A DNA stretch of 57,277 nucleotides, from NCBI RefSeq assembly GCF_012641515.1, contig NZ_JABAHY010000010.1, positions 1-57,277 on the forward strand. Direction: 5' to 3'. This stretch comes from Nesterenkonia sedimenti. GTDB lineage: Bacteria > Actinomycetota > Actinomycetes > Actinomycetales > Micrococcaceae. The notes under the pieces were generated by a model. It ran no database searches and was not told the origin of the DNA. It worked only from the letters and a program-made list of their open reading frames with translations. Of this stretch, positions 19,412 through 28,900 are shown one piece after another (within the stretch, counting starts at the first letter, position 1; each line of letters starts with the position of its first letter). The translations under genes were made by a program, and so were the position numbers.

Positions 19412-20407
19412 TTACGCAGGGATTGTTTCTGCCTGCTGAGTCTCAGCGGCGTCAGTTTCAGAGGCTTCAGCGAGGTAGGCCTCAACATCAAGGGCTGCCA
19501 CACAGCCGGAGCCAGCGGCGGTGATGGCCTGCCGGTAGTGCGGATCAAGCACATCTCCGGCAGCAAAGACACCGGGAAGGGAGGTCTTGGAGGTCCGGCC
19601 CTGAACCTCCACAGTGCCCTCATCGGTCAGGGTCAGCTGATCCTTGAAGAGATCAACTCGTGGGTCATGACCAATAGCCACAAAGAGACCTGTCACGTCC
19701 AGTGTGGACTCCGAACCGTCGACAGTGTTGCGAAGGGCCAGCTGGGAAACTTTGCCCTCACCGCGGACTTCGGTGACCTCGGAGTTCCAGATGAACTCAA
19801 TCTTCTCGTTGGCCTTGGCGCGGTCAGCCATGATCTGCGATGCCCGCAGCTCCTCACGGCGGTGGATCACATAGACCTTGGACGCGAACTTGGTCAGGAA
19901 CAATGCCTCCTCCATTGCGGAGTCGCCACCGCCGACCACAGCGATGGCCTGCTCACGGAAGAAGAAGCCATCGCAGGTGGCGCACCAGCTCACCCCATGA
20001 CCGGAGAGCTGCTTCTCACCGGGGACACCCAGCTCCCGGTAGGCCGAGCCTGTGGCAAGGATGACCGAGCGGGCGTGCAGAACGCCTCCGGAGCCCAGGC
20101 TGATCTCCTTGACGCGCTGATCGAGCTTGAGCTCGGTAGCGTCCTCATGGCGGATGTCAGCACCGAAGCGACGAGCCTGGGCCTCCATATTCATCATCAG
20201 CTCAGGACCCTGAATACCGTCCTGGAAGCCGGGGAAGTTCTCCACATCGGTGGTGTTCATCAGCTCACCACCAGCAGTGACCGAACCGGCCAACACAATG
20301 GGATTGAGATTCGCCCGGGCTGTGTATACCGCGGCGGTGTACCCGGCAGGACCGGAGCCGATAATCACCACATCGTGGACCTGGTCAACAGTTGCTTGTT
20401 CAGTCAC
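19412..20407 (-). CDS. trxB: Thioredoxin-disulfide reductase
   Basis: This 331-residue FAD/NADPH flavoprotein transfers electrons from NADPH to thioredoxin. It has the FAD motif VIIGSGPAGYTAA, the redox pair WCATCDG, the NADPH motif VVGGGDSAMEEA and the C-terminal FAD contact GVFAAGDV. A tail of about 25 residues rich in Glu and Ala follows. The GTG start is preceded by AAGGAAG. It is transcribed with trxA. Confidence 0.97.
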   Translation of the reverse strand: MTEQATVDQVHDVVIIGSGPAGYTAAVYTARANLNPIVLAGSVTAGGELMNTTDVENFPGFQDGIQGPELMMNMEAQARRFGADIRHEDATELKLDQRVKEISLGSGGVLHARSVILATGSAYRELGVPGEKQLSGHGVSWCATCDGFFFREQAIAVVGGGDSAMEEALFLTKFASKVYVIHRREELRASQIMADRAKANEKIEFIWNSEVTEVRGEGKVSQLALRNTVDGSESTLDVTGLFVAIGHDPRVDLFKDQLTLTDEGTVEVQGRTSKTSLPGVFAAGDVLDPHYRQAITAAGSGCVAALDVEAYLAEASETDAAETQQAETIPA

Positions 20408-20507
20408 GAGAACTTCCTTGGATTGGTCGATTTACCGTCGATAGTGCCGAACAGTCCAACTGTATCCGGTATTCCTGAACGGCATCAGCCCAGGCCAGAG
20501 TGGAGGC

Positions 20508-21848
20508 CTAGTTGGACAGGGTCAGAAAGACGATCACCGCGGCGATGATCACCAAGACCGAGAGCACGGTCGCAGCCAGCCACAGCCGGGGATTGACCTT
20601 ACTCTCTGTGGGTACTGAGGCAGGACGGGCCTGATTGGGCTGCTCCCCGCCCTGGGCGGAGGGGAATACTGCCGGTTCCCGGGAGGGAACCGTATTGATC
20701 AGCCCCGTGAAACTGGAAGGTCCCTGGCCGGTGGCTGAACCACCATGGGGGTCCATCACCTGGGCCGGCTGATCGCCCTGCTGCTCAGCCACCGGTGCCA
20801 GAAGGCTTGGATCGGGGATCTCCCGGCGGTCATAGGACTCATCGGGAACCTCGGGAGGGTTGTCGATGACTTCTTCACCCTCAGCAATGATCGTCTCCGG
20901 GGCCGGGCCGGCAGGATTAGTCGGTGCTTCGACAGCAGGGGCAGGGGCCAGGGTCGAGATCGCCGAAGAGGGGGCATGTTCCACATGGGGGCCGGAGGCA
21001 TCCTGGTAATCAGCTGCAGCAGCCGCGGCGGTGATCTCTTCGGGATCATCAGCGGCAGGGTTCACCTGCGCGGGATCTACCTCCTGCAGTACACCTCCCG
21101 ACGGCTCCGCCGGGGCCGGCTCATCCTCGGGGCTGGGGGCCGCCGCGCGGACCTCACCCGGTGCAGCGGTGGCCTCAATGCTCTCGCCCTCAGCATCCGC
21201 CTCCGGATTCGCCGGGACCTCATCGAGGTCGCTGCGCAGGGAGATGCCCACTTTGGCGATCTCCTGGGAAATGCTGATCCCATGTGCATCCCCGGCGGAC
21301 TCCAACTCGGACTGCAGTTCAGCGCGGGTAGCCGCTTTGACCCGTCGCGGACCAGTCTCTGCCGGCTTCCGATGCGCCGGGGTGACCTTATCGAGGAAGG
21401 CCGGGCGCCGGCCCCGATCGGCGTGGATCCTGGCGTAGTACTCGGCGTCGTCGTCGTAGGTCTGCGGTTCCATTTCCCGGGGAGCACCGAAGAGCTCAGA
21501 ACCCAGGGAATCGGTGTAATAGGGCTCCACATAGGGAGCGGAATCCGGAACCACCAGATCCAGCAGCTGATTGGGGTCTACCAGTGTGGAGATCAGATAG
21601 GTGCGGTTCTCCGCCAGACCCAGATCCAGAACATCCACTTCAGAGCTGCGTTCACCGGTGGCCAGTTCCTTGGCCGAGGTGGCCACCTGTTTGGCATTGG
21701 CCGCAGAGGCCAGCAGAACTGAGACCTCCCGGCCCAGGACCTCATCCACGGCTTGGAAGACAATGTCCTGATCCGCGGAGGTCACCACATGATGAGTGAC
21801 GCGATAGCGGCCACTGACCACATCGCCTACGCCGATCGGCTGGGGCAC
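20508..21848 (-). CDS. Pseudokinase-like single-pass membrane protein next to MurJ
   Basis: This 446-residue protein starts with a segment resembling only the N-lobe of a Ser/Thr kinase (VSGRYRVTHHVV, VFQAVDEVLGREVSVLLA, LDLGLAENRTYLI, residues about 10-115). The lysine of the VxVK motif is replaced by leucine, and no HRD or DFG motif follows. A long disordered acidic Pro/Ala/Glu-rich region (about 120-415) and one C-terminal transmembrane helix (about 420-442) complete it. It lies 47 nt after murJ on the same strand. In mycobacteria a pseudokinase regulates MurJ (MviN), so a role in controlling lipid II flipping is inferred, not shown. Confidence 0.75.
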   Translation of the reverse strand: MPQPIGVGDVVSGRYRVTHHVVTSADQDIVFQAVDEVLGREVSVLLASAANAKQVATSAKELATGERSSEVDVLDLGLAENRTYLISTLVDPNQLLDLVVPDSAPYVEPYYTDSLGSELFGAPREMEPQTYDDDAEYYARIHADRGRRPAFLDKVTPAHRKPAETGPRRVKAATRAELQSELESAGDAHGISISQEIAKVGISLRSDLDEVPANPEADAEGESIEATAAPGEVRAAAPSPEDEPAPAEPSGGVLQEVDPAQVNPAADDPEEITAAAAAADYQDASGPHVEHAPSSAISTLAPAPAVEAPTNPAGPAPETIIAEGEEVIDNPPEVPDESYDRREIPDPSLLAPVAEQQGDQPAQVMDPHGGSATGQGPSSFTGLINTVPSREPAVFPSAQGGEQPNQARPASVPTESKVNPRLWLAATVLSVLVIIAAVIVFLTLSN

Positions 21849-21895
21849 GTGCGCTCCTGAAGTCTTTTGTGGGTGGAGGATGTTCGCAGCTAAGA

Positions 21896-23590
21896 CTACC
21901 GGGCCAACTTGCCCAGTGCTGGGATCCGGCGGCTCAGCGGCTCAAGAAATTCGTTGAACTCGCGCACATTCAGCAGCCGCAGCCCCACAACATAGACCGC
22001 GCCCATCACCAGGCCCACCAGAGTGCAGCTGACTGCGGCGGTGAACAGGGAGTTCCAGGCGAAGCCAGAGGTGAATCCACCCAGCAGCAGCAGAACCCCG
22101 CCACCGGCCAGCCCGGAGGCCACAGCGGCGAATCCGGAGCTGACATAGGCGCCCAGGACACTGCCGAGCCCGTAGTGACCCCAGCGCCGGACAATGATCC
22201 GGTGGAAGATCCAGGTCCGCGCCAGATTCAGGGAGCTGAAGAGCCCGACGACGATATAGGGCATGTAGTGATGCGGCAGCAGCCAGGCGCAGATATGGGT
22301 GATCGCCAAGCCGATCGGCACCAGGGCCACTGTGACCAGCATCGGAGTCTTCGCATCCTCCGCCGCATAGAACACACGCATCAGATAGAACTGAGTGGAC
22401 CGGAAGGGCAGTCCCACCGCATAGATCAGCAACAGCTGACCAATGGCCGCACCGGCCAAGGCGGATTCCGCATGAGAGCCTGCGAAGAGCCGGCCGATGG
22501 GACCCGCCATCACCACGAACAGCACAGTGAAGAACATGATCGGGATCGCGAAGATGCGCATACCCCGGTTGATCAGCTCTCGGGCTGTGTTCAACCGATG
22601 GGCCTGCATGGAATCGGCCAGCTGGTTGAACAGCACGGTCGCAATGGAGAGCACAAAGACCGAATGCGGCAGGATCACAATCAGTTCTGCGGTATTGGCC
22701 GCCAGCTCTCCGGGGACATGGGCGCCATCGGGCATTGTTTCCCGGGCTGCGGTGGCACCGGAGACCAGGCGCATATGCAGCAGGATGGAGAAGTTCCCGG
22801 CCAGCATGGTGATCAGTGTGTAGAGGGCGACCTTGCCGGTGGTGCCCAGGCCCAGACCGCGGACACCGAATTTCGGCCGCAGTTTCAGGCCCAGTTTGGA
22901 CAGCGGCCACAGCAGCAGCAGCGCCTGGGCAATCACGCCCAGGGTATGGCCGCCGGCCAGCAGCACGGTTTGGGTGGTGGTCCACTCAGCGGCCTGGTCG
23001 GCTTCAGCGGAGTAGCTGCCGAAGAGAACGATGAAGGTGATGATGAACCCGATGGCGATGATGTTGTTCAGCACCGGAGCCCACATGTACCAACCGAATT
23101 TCGCATTCGCGTTGAGCACCTGGCCCACCACCGCATAGAGCCCGTAGAAGAAGATCTGCGGCAGCGTCCAAATCGCAAAGGCCGTCCCCAGGGCCAGCAT
23201 GGGCTCGGTCCAGTCGTAGGTCAGGGCCTTGATGATCGGATAGGCCGCCAGGGTGATCACCAGGGCGGTGGCGGCCAGAATCGTTACCGTCAGTGTCAGC
23301 AGCCTGGAGGTGTAGTCCGAGCCGCGGTCAGGGGCCTTGGCCGCCTTGATCAGCTGTGGCACCAGGACCACATTGAACATGCCCCCGGCCAGCAGCACAT
23401 AGATCACATTCGGGATGCTGTTGGCCTTTTCGAAGACATCGCCCATCAGGGTGGTGGAACCGATGGCGATGATCAAGAGGAAGGAGCGGACGAACCCCAG
23501 CAGACGGGAGACCATGGTGCCCGCTGCCATCAGAGCAGAGGCGGCCGCCATGCCTTCTTTGGGGACATGCGAAGGAGTGTTTTGGCTCAC
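21896..23590 (-). CDS. murJ: Lipid II flippase MurJ
   Basis: This 564-residue polytopic protein of the MOP superfamily has about 14 membrane helices and begins with the family motif ALMAAGTMVSRLLGFVRS. It moves lipid-linked peptidoglycan precursor across the membrane. Its start overlaps the Nudix gene stop by 4 nt, and it is followed by the pseudokinase-like gene. It has no fused C-terminal kinase domain; that part is a separate gene here. Confidence 0.95.
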   Translation of the reverse strand: MSQNTPSHVPKEGMAAASALMAAGTMVSRLLGFVRSFLLIIAIGSTTLMGDVFEKANSIPNVIYVLLAGGMFNVVLVPQLIKAAKAPDRGSDYTSRLLTLTVTILAATALVITLAAYPIIKALTYDWTEPMLALGTAFAIWTLPQIFFYGLYAVVGQVLNANAKFGWYMWAPVLNNIIAIGFIITFIVLFGSYSAEADQAAEWTTTQTVLLAGGHTLGVIAQALLLLWPLSKLGLKLRPKFGVRGLGLGTTGKVALYTLITMLAGNFSILLHMRLVSGATAARETMPDGAHVPGELAANTAELIVILPHSVFVLSIATVLFNQLADSMQAHRLNTARELINRGMRIFAIPIMFFTVLFVVMAGPIGRLFAGSHAESALAGAAIGQLLLIYAVGLPFRSTQFYLMRVFYAAEDAKTPMLVTVALVPIGLAITHICAWLLPHHYMPYIVVGLFSSLNLARTWIFHRIIVRRWGHYGLGSVLGAYVSSGFAAVASGLAGGGVLLLLGGFTSGFAWNSLFTAAVSCTLVGLVMGAVYVVGLRLLNVREFNEFLEPLSRRIPALGKLAR

Positions 23591-24132
23591 ACAGAATCCT
23601 GGATGACCTGCTTGGCTTTGGCTACGATGCGCCGTTCATTCGGGAAGGAGAGAATCCGGTCCAAGTCCTCGAGATTGACCCAGGCGACATCCACGGCCTC
23701 GTGGTCGGGGTCCTTCTCGATGGTCAGCTCACCGCCGACTGCCTCCAGCAGGAAATGGTGAACCGTTTTATGCACCCGGTGACTGGGTACGGTGAACCAG
23801 TATTCGATACTGCCCAGATCCGTGAGGATCGACCCAGCGATGCCGGTCTCCTCCTCCACTTCACGCACGGCGGCCTCCTCGTAGGTTTCGGCGCCTTCGG
23901 GGTGACCTTTGGGCAGGCACCACTCCAGCCGTCCGCCGCGATTGTAACGAGCAATGATGGCCACATCGAAGCCCCGGGCTGCCGGAGTGATCACCACGCC
24001 GCCGGCGCTGACCTCCTCGACAGTGGGAAGATGCCCGTTGCTGCGGGTCAAAGCGGCACCATTGGCACGGCGAGCGCCCATTGACACCGTCAATGGGGTC
24101 ATCCGTTCACCTTCGGTTTCCGCTTTAGTCAT
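23587..24132 (-). CDS. Nudix hydrolase
   Basis: The 181-residue protein has a full Nudix box (GHPEGAETYEEAAVREVEEE followed by TGI) at about residues 78-100, with the preceding WCLPKG typical of MutT-like enzymes. The substrate, a nucleoside diphosphate derivative, cannot be named. It is the first gene of the nudix-murJ-pseudokinase operon, an order common in actinobacteria. A TAAAGT box ends 6 nt before the ATG, suggesting a leaderless transcript. Confidence 0.92.
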   Translation of the reverse strand: MTKAETEGERMTPLTVSMGARRANGAALTRSNGHLPTVEEVSAGGVVITPAARGFDVAIIARYNRGGRLEWCLPKGHPEGAETYEEAAVREVEEETGIAGSILTDLGSIEYWFTVPSHRVHKTVHHFLLEAVGGELTIEKDPDHEAVDVAWVNLEDLDRILSFPNERRIVAKAKQVIQDSV

Positions 24133-24138
24133 GTACCT

Positions 24139-24144
24139 ACTTTA
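24139..24144 (-). promoter_or_regulatory. Putative -10 box of the Nudix-murJ operon
   Basis: TAAAGT on the minus strand is followed by 6 nt (aggtac) and then the ATG of the Nudix gene, the spacing of a leaderless start. A -35 hexamer is not evident. Confidence 0.45.
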
Positions 24145-24324
24145 ACCGTCAGGAGGTACCGGAGTGGTTCCCACTCAGGTTCTGACCCCATGGCGGGGCT
24201 GTGTGTGCCGACAGATCAGGAATCGACAGCGGCCCGGTGGCCCCCGTCTAACCAGAAGATGACATTCTGCAGGTTCGCCTGAGTCCTCGACAGAAACAGG
24301 TTCTGATGATTCAGCAGATGGGTC

Positions 24325-24660
24325 TTACGCTGGAAGAACTCCACGAACCGGTACAGCCAGCGGCTCCCAGCTGAAACTGCCTTCGATCAGCGCAGTCACC
24401 AGGTCATAGACGGGTACCGCCAAGACAGCTGCCGAGGCAGTGCCCATCAAGAGCCCGGCGAGAATAAAACCCAGAGCCACCCGCTGAGCCGGGAGGTTGA
24501 CCTCACCGGTTACCCGAAGATGGGTATCCCAGGTTGCATGCAGAAAGGCCGGGCGTGATTCCGCGGCAAGGGATCTCCTGCGATATGGGCGGTTCTGCCT
24601 GCTGTGAATCACCGTGATCAGCACGGCGACCAAGTACGTGGCGCCAACCAGCCAGTACAT
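24325..24660 (-). CDS. Small two-helix membrane protein (hypothetical)
   Basis: This 111-residue frame has a hydrophobic N-terminal helix (YWLVGATYLVAVLITVI), a basic loop (RQNRPYRRR), a hydrophilic middle and a second helix (LGFILAGLLMGTASAAVLAV). I recognise no family. It is divergent from pcnA, with about 70 nt between the starts. The 192-nt stretch between it and the Nudix gene (24133-24324) shows nothing else. It is plausibly a real gene because of its two well-formed membrane helices, but homologues would be needed to confirm it. Confidence 0.55.
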   Translation of the reverse strand: MYWLVGATYLVAVLITVIHSRQNRPYRRRSLAAESRPAFLHATWDTHLRVTGEVNLPAQRVALGFILAGLLMGTASAAVLAVPVYDLVTALIEGSFSWEPLAVPVRGVLPA

Positions 24661-24733
24661 GGGCCATAACCTAGCACTGCAGAAAGAGCTGGCGGGAAGT
24701 CCTGCCCCGGGTGTGTGGGAAACTGTGAGGGTT

Positions 24734-26158
24734 ATGCCTTACCTTCCCTCTGGATTCCCCGATGGCGCCTGGCTGCCCGATGTCGTCGTCGAACTCGGTG
24801 AAGTCTTCGCCGCCGCCGGATTCGAACTCTCCCTGGTCGGCGGACCGGTACGAGATCTCTTCCTGAAACGCACCTCCGGTGATCTCGACTTCACCACAGA
24901 CGCCACCCCGGATGAGATTCTCGCCACCGTTGAGGGCTTCGCCGATGCGCATTGGGACATCGGCCGGGACTTCGGCACCATCGGCATCCGCAAGGCCGGC
25001 ACCACCCTGGAGATCACCACATACCGGGCCGAGGCCTATGATCCCTCCTCCCGCAAACCCCAGGTCCAGTTCGGCGACTCCCTGGAGGATGACCTCCTGC
25101 GCCGTGACTTCACCGTCAACGCCATGGCCCTGCGGCTGCCCCAGTTCGAACTGGTCGACCCCCACGGCGGTATCCGTGACCTCTTCGCCCGGCTGCTGCG
25201 CACCCCGGCCACTCCCCAGGAATCCTTCAGCGATGACCCCCTGCGGATGATGCGAGCCGCCCGGTTCGCCGCCCAGCTGGGCATGAATGTCGCCGATGAG
25301 GTCTCCCAGGCGATGACCGAGATGGCCCCCCGGCTGGAGATCATCTCCGCCGAACGCATCCAGGTGGAACTGGTCAAACTCATCAACGGCGCCCACCCCC
25401 GCACCGGTGTGGACCTCATGGTCGAGACCGGACTGGCCGATGTGGTGCTGCCCGAGATCCCCGCGCTGAAACGCCTCGATGACGAACATGCCCGGCATAA
25501 GGACGTCTACCAGCACTCCCTGCAGGTGCTTGAGCAGGCCGCGGATCTGGAAACCGACGACGACGGCGCGGTCCCCGGCCCCGATTTCATCCTGCGTTTT
25601 GCCGCACTGATGCACGATGTGGGCAAACCCAAGACCCGGCGCTTCGAACCCGGCGGCGGGGTCAGTTTCCGGCACCACGATGTAGTGGGCGCGAAGATGA
25701 CCCGCAAACGGATGCAGGCGCTGAAATTCGATAAGAACTCCATCAAAGCGGTCTCCCACCTGGTGGAGCTGCATATGCGGTTCTATGGCTATGGGGAACA
25801 GGACTGGACCGATTCAGCGGTGCGCCGCTACGTCACCGACGCCGGGGACCAGCTGGAACGACTGCACCGGCTGACCCGCTCCGATGTCACCACCCGGAAT
25901 AAGAAGAAGGCTGCACGCCTGGCCAGGGCCTATGACGATCTCGAGGATCGGATTGCGGAGCTGAAGGAGAAGGAGGAGCTGGCCAAGATCCGGCCTCATC
26001 TGGACGGTCAGCAGATTATGGAGATCCTGGAGATCTCACCGGGCCCACAGGTCGGCAAGGCCTATAAATTCCTGCTCGATCACCGGATGGAACACGGCCC
26101 GGTGGAACATGATGAGGCCGTAGCCCTGCTGAAGGAATGGGCAGCCCAGAACCTCTGA
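24734..26158 (+). CDS. pcnA: CCA tRNA nucleotidyltransferase
   Basis: The 474-residue enzyme adds or repairs the 3' CCA of tRNAs. It has the nucleotidyltransferase core (LVGGPVRDLFL then SGDLDFTTDA, metal-binding DxD), the RRDFTVNAMA motif, and a C-terminal HD-type phosphohydrolase domain (MHDVGKPKTRR, HHDVVGAK). I chose the ATG at 24734 because the upstream open frame (to 24614) does not resemble the family. GAGGG lies very close to that ATG, and a GTG 9 nt earlier is an alternative. Both tRNAs in this window lack encoded CCA and need this enzyme. Confidence 0.93.
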   Translation: MPYLPSGFPDGAWLPDVVVELGEVFAAAGFELSLVGGPVRDLFLKRTSGDLDFTTDATPDEILATVEGFADAHWDIGRDFGTIGIRKAGTTLEITTYRAEAYDPSSRKPQVQFGDSLEDDLLRRDFTVNAMALRLPQFELVDPHGGIRDLFARLLRTPATPQESFSDDPLRMMRAARFAAQLGMNVADEVSQAMTEMAPRLEIISAERIQVELVKLINGAHPRTGVDLMVETGLADVVLPEIPALKRLDDEHARHKDVYQHSLQVLEQAADLETDDDGAVPGPDFILRFAALMHDVGKPKTRRFEPGGGVSFRHHDVVGAKMTRKRMQALKFDKNSIKAVSHLVELHMRFYGYGEQDWTDSAVRRYVTDAGDQLERLHRLTRSDVTTRNKKKAARLARAYDDLEDRIAELKEKEELAKIRPHLDGQQIMEILEISPGPQVGKAYKFLLDHRMEHGPVEHDEAVALLKEWAAQNL

Positions 26159-26185
26159 GCCCAAGGACCCTCTAGAACTGGAGGA

Positions 26186-27688
26186 TCAGGGAGTTCGGCT
26201 GCGCTGGCCGAGGCTCTGGCGGATGACATCCCGCTGCGGCTGATAGATATCGACCAGCACCACCGCGCAGATATAGAGGGTGGAAAGCATATGGATGGCC
26301 ACCGCAGCGAGGTAGACTCGCTCATCCAGCAGATGCTGGACGCTGGCATCGCTGTCCCGGGCGGCCAGATGCATCCAGATCACCCAGAAGTGGAACACCT
26401 GGGCGGCAGTCCAGATCCCCACATCCCGCCACCGGGGCGCGGCCAGGGCGATCAGCGGCAGCAGCCACATCATGAACTGCGGGGAGTAGACCTTATTGAA
26501 GATCATGAAGGCCGCAACAATCAGCAGCAGCAGCTGAACCATCCGCGGTGACACCGGGGCAGTCAGCCCCACTGCCAGCACTGCCGCGCAGCTGAGGGTG
26601 AAGAACACCAGGCTCAGCACCGAGACAGTCTCCGGTTCCATCGGCGCCTCGCGCAGGGCCCCCCAGGCCTGCCACAGCGAGGACCAGCCCGGGGCTCGGG
26701 AGGCGGAGAACTCATAGAACTCCAGCCAGGACTCAAAACTGACCAGCATCACCGGGATATTGATCAGCAGCCAGCTGACAACTGCTGCCAAGGTCAGCCG
26801 GGCGAAGTCCACCCAGTCAGCAATATGCTCTTTGGTCGCAGCCGGCCTGGGCGGCTCATCGGTTTCTGATTCAGCGGCTGCGTCGTCGTCGGTCTTGTTC
26901 CCACCCAGAGGCAGCAGCTGACGATCTATCAGCCAGGCCCGCAGGGTCAGAGTGAAGGCAGCCCCCAGCAGGAAGAGCGGATACAGCTTCAGAGAGACCC
27001 CGATGCCGATGAAGACCCCGGCCAGAACCCATTGCCGGCGCAGATAGAATAGAATCGCCAGCGCCAGGGCAGCGGCGGGGAAGATGTCCCAGTTGATCCC
27101 GATCCCGAAGATGATTGCCGGGGAGGTGGCCACAATCAGGGCATCCCAGGGCCGGTTCCCGGCAGCCTTCATCACCGTCAGGGTCAGCACGAACCAGGCG
27201 GCAGCGGCCAGCAGGAAGGTCAGATCCCAGTAGAGCAGGCTGTTGCGCATCTCCCAGTAGGCCAATCCGGTTTCACCGAAGAGCCCGTCCAGCCCATGGG
27301 TGACCCAGGCGACCAGTGAGGCCAGGATCATCGTCAGCGCCGGATACTCGAAATTCGCGTAGTCAGTGTTGAACGGGGCTCCGGGGCTCTGATCCAGCTC
27401 GCGGGCGGACCACAGGGCCGCGACATCGGAATAGCAGCCCCAGTGGTACATCTCTGGGTTCGTCCACCCATTGAGCCGGCAGTACTGCATGGACAGCGCA
27501 GCAAGCACCACACCCACGGCTGTGATCACGGTCAATATCCGTGCAATACTCCAGAAACCACCGCGCCGGGGCGTAAGCCGCCGGCCGGCAGGACCTCCCC
27601 ACCTATCCGAGAGATGGCGAACCACCGGGTCAGAGGCGGAGGGCGGGACAACTGAAGGCACGTCCCCAGTATGATGGATAGGTTGCAT
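26186..27688 (-). CDS. GT87 (DUF2029) membrane glycosyltransferase
   Basis: This protein of about 500 residues has roughly ten membrane helices and the family features of GT-C type DUF2029 mannosyltransferases. These are an aspartate/glutamate-containing first loop ([12 protein letters not shown]), [16 protein letters not shown] and a positive C-terminus. Relatives transfer mannose from polyprenyl-phosphate-mannose, for example in PIM synthesis. It is divergent from ino1, which supplies inositol for the same lipids; that link is inference. The start is uncertain: ATG at 27688 is used, but it overlaps the ino1 leader, and GTG at 27625 is possible. Confidence 0.82.
   Translation of the reverse strand: MQPIHHTGDVPSVVPPSASDPVVRHLSDRWGGPAGRRLTPRRGGFWSIARILTVITAVGVVLAALSMQYCRLNGWTNPEMYHWGCYSDVAALWSARELDQSPGAPFNTDYANFEYPALTMILASLVAWVTHGLDGLFGETGLAYWEMRNSLLYWDLTFLLAAAAWFVLTLTVMKAAGNRPWDALIVATSPAIIFGIGINWDIFPAAALALAILFYLRRQWVLAGVFIGIGVSLKLYPLFLLGAAFTLTLRAWLIDRQLLPLGGNKTDDDAAAESETDEPPRPAATKEHIADWVDFARLTLAAVVSWLLINIPVMLVSFESWLEFYEFSASRAPGWSSLWQAWGALREAPMEPETVSVLSLVFFTLSCAAVLAVGLTAPVSPRMVQLLLLIVAAFMIFNKVYSPQFMMWLLPLIALAAPRWRDVGIWTAAQVFHFWVIWMHLAARDSDASVQHLLDERVYLAAVAIHMLSTLYICAVVLVDIYQPQRDVIRQSLGQRSRTP
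27670..27675 (+). promoter_or_regulatory. Putative ino1 -10 box
   Basis: TATGAT would start transcription near 27682 and leave a leader of about 25 nt containing AAGGAG (27695-27700). A good -35 is not visible. It lies inside the predicted 5' coding part of the divergent glycosyltransferase. Confidence 0.45.
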
Positions 27689-27706
27689 CGAGCGAAGGAG
27701 AAACAA

Positions 27707-28792
27707 TTGTCAGAGAACCCGGTACGTGTAGCCATCGTGGGAGTCGGCAACTGTGCGGCCTCCTTGGTGCAGGGCGTCGAATATTACAAAGACGCACCCG
27801 ATGACCAGGACGTTCCGGGTCTGATGCATGTTCGTTTCGGCGACTATCACATCAACGATGTGGAGTTTGTCGCCGCATTCGACGTCGATGACAAAAAAGT
27901 CGGCAAAGACCTCTCCGAGGCGATCATCGCCAGCGAGAACAACACCATCAAAATCGCCGAGGTGCCCTATAGCAATGTCACCGTCCAGCGCGGACCGACT
28001 CTGGATGGACTGGGCAGCTACTACCGGCAGACCATCGACGAATCGGCCTTCGACCCGGTGGATGTGGTCGCAGCCCTGAAGGAATCCCAGGCCGATGTGC
28101 TGGTCTGCTACCTCCCGGTGGGCTCCGAGGAGGCCGCGAAGTTCTACGCCCAGGCAGCCATCGACGCCGGGGTGGCATTCGTCAACGCTCTGCCGGTGTT
28201 CATCGCCGGTACCGAGGAATGGGCCCAGAAATTCCGCGACGCCGGACTGCCGATCGTCGGCGATGACATCAAATCCCAGGTCGGGGCCACCATCACCCAC
28301 CGTGAACTGGCCCACCTCCTGGAGGACCGCGGGGTCCACCTCGACCGGACCTACCAGCTGAACTTCGGCGGGAACATGGACTTCATGAACATGCTCCAGC
28401 GCGACCGGCTGGAGTCCAAGAAGATCTCCAAGACCCAGGCGGTGACCTCCAATACCTCCGCGAAGTTGGAGGACCGCGATGTGCATATCGGCCCCAGCGA
28501 CTACGTGCCCTGGCTCGATGACCGCAAATGGGCCTATATCCGCCTGGAGGGCCGGAACTTCGGTGATGCCCCGATGTCCATCGAGCTCAAACTCGAGGTC
28601 TGGGACTCCCCGAACTCCGCCGGTGTGATCATCGACGCCATCCGTGCGGCCAAGATCGGTCTGGACCGCGGTATCGGGGGGCCCCTGCTGGCAGCCTCCA
28701 GCTACTTCATGAAATCCCCGCCGGAGCAGTACCACGACGACGTCGCCCACGAGAAGGTCGAGGCCTTCATCCGCGGAGAATCCAACAGCTGA
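27707..28792 (+). CDS. ino1: Inositol-3-phosphate synthase
   Basis: This 361-residue enzyme makes 1D-myo-inositol 3-phosphate from glucose 6-phosphate with NAD+, the first step to phosphatidylinositol, PIMs and mycothiol. It has the NAD motif [13 protein letters not shown], the core motif [15 protein letters not shown] and [13 protein letters not shown] chose TTG at 27707 because AAGGAG lies 6 nt upstream and the protein then starts [12 protein letters not shown]; the upstream ATG at 27671 would overlap the -10 box. It is the prokaryotic short form. Confidence 0.95.
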   Translation: MSENPVRVAIVGVGNCAASLVQGVEYYKDAPDDQDVPGLMHVRFGDYHINDVEFVAAFDVDDKKVGKDLSEAIIASENNTIKIAEVPYSNVTVQRGPTLDGLGSYYRQTIDESAFDPVDVVAALKESQADVLVCYLPVGSEEAAKFYAQAAIDAGVAFVNALPVFIAGTEEWAQKFRDAGLPIVGDDIKSQVGATITHRELAHLLEDRGVHLDRTYQLNFGGNMDFMNMLQRDRLESKKISKTQAVTSNTSAKLEDRDVHIGPSDYVPWLDDRKWAYIRLEGRNFGDAPMSIELKLEVWDSPNSAGVIIDAIRAAKIGLDRGIGGPLLAASSYFMKSPPEQYHDDVAHEKVEAFIRGESNS

Positions 28793-28809
28793 GCCCGCAG
28801 TGCCGACGC

Positions 28810-28869
28810 TGGCGCAGTTTGACCATAACTGGGGGCTCTACAGCCGGAAACTACAGTCAAACTGCGCCA
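28810..28869. repeat. 60-bp hyphenated palindrome after ino1
   Basis: TGGCGCAGTTTGAC (28810-28823) is repeated as an exact inverted copy at 28856-28869, and the centre holds a second short stem GGCT-CTAC-AGCC. There is no T-run, so a classical terminator is unlikely. It resembles a REP/MITE-like dispersed element or a long mRNA-end hairpin for ino1. Confidence 0.7.
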
Positions 28870-28888
28870 CCGAACGCTATGTTTGGCC

Positions 28889-28894
28889 TAGCGT
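28889..28894 (+). promoter_or_regulatory. Putative -10 box of the DUF418 gene
   Basis: TAGCGT is followed by 6 nt (ggtggc) and then GTG at 28901, the spacing of a leaderless start. No Shine-Dalgarno sequence is present. Confidence 0.4.
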
Positions 28895-28900
28895 GGTGGC

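Noticed and set aside
21869-23761. 630-residue frame opposite murJ
   Set aside because: Gln/His/Gly-rich shadow of a membrane protein gene; no recognisable fold and no ribosome binding site.
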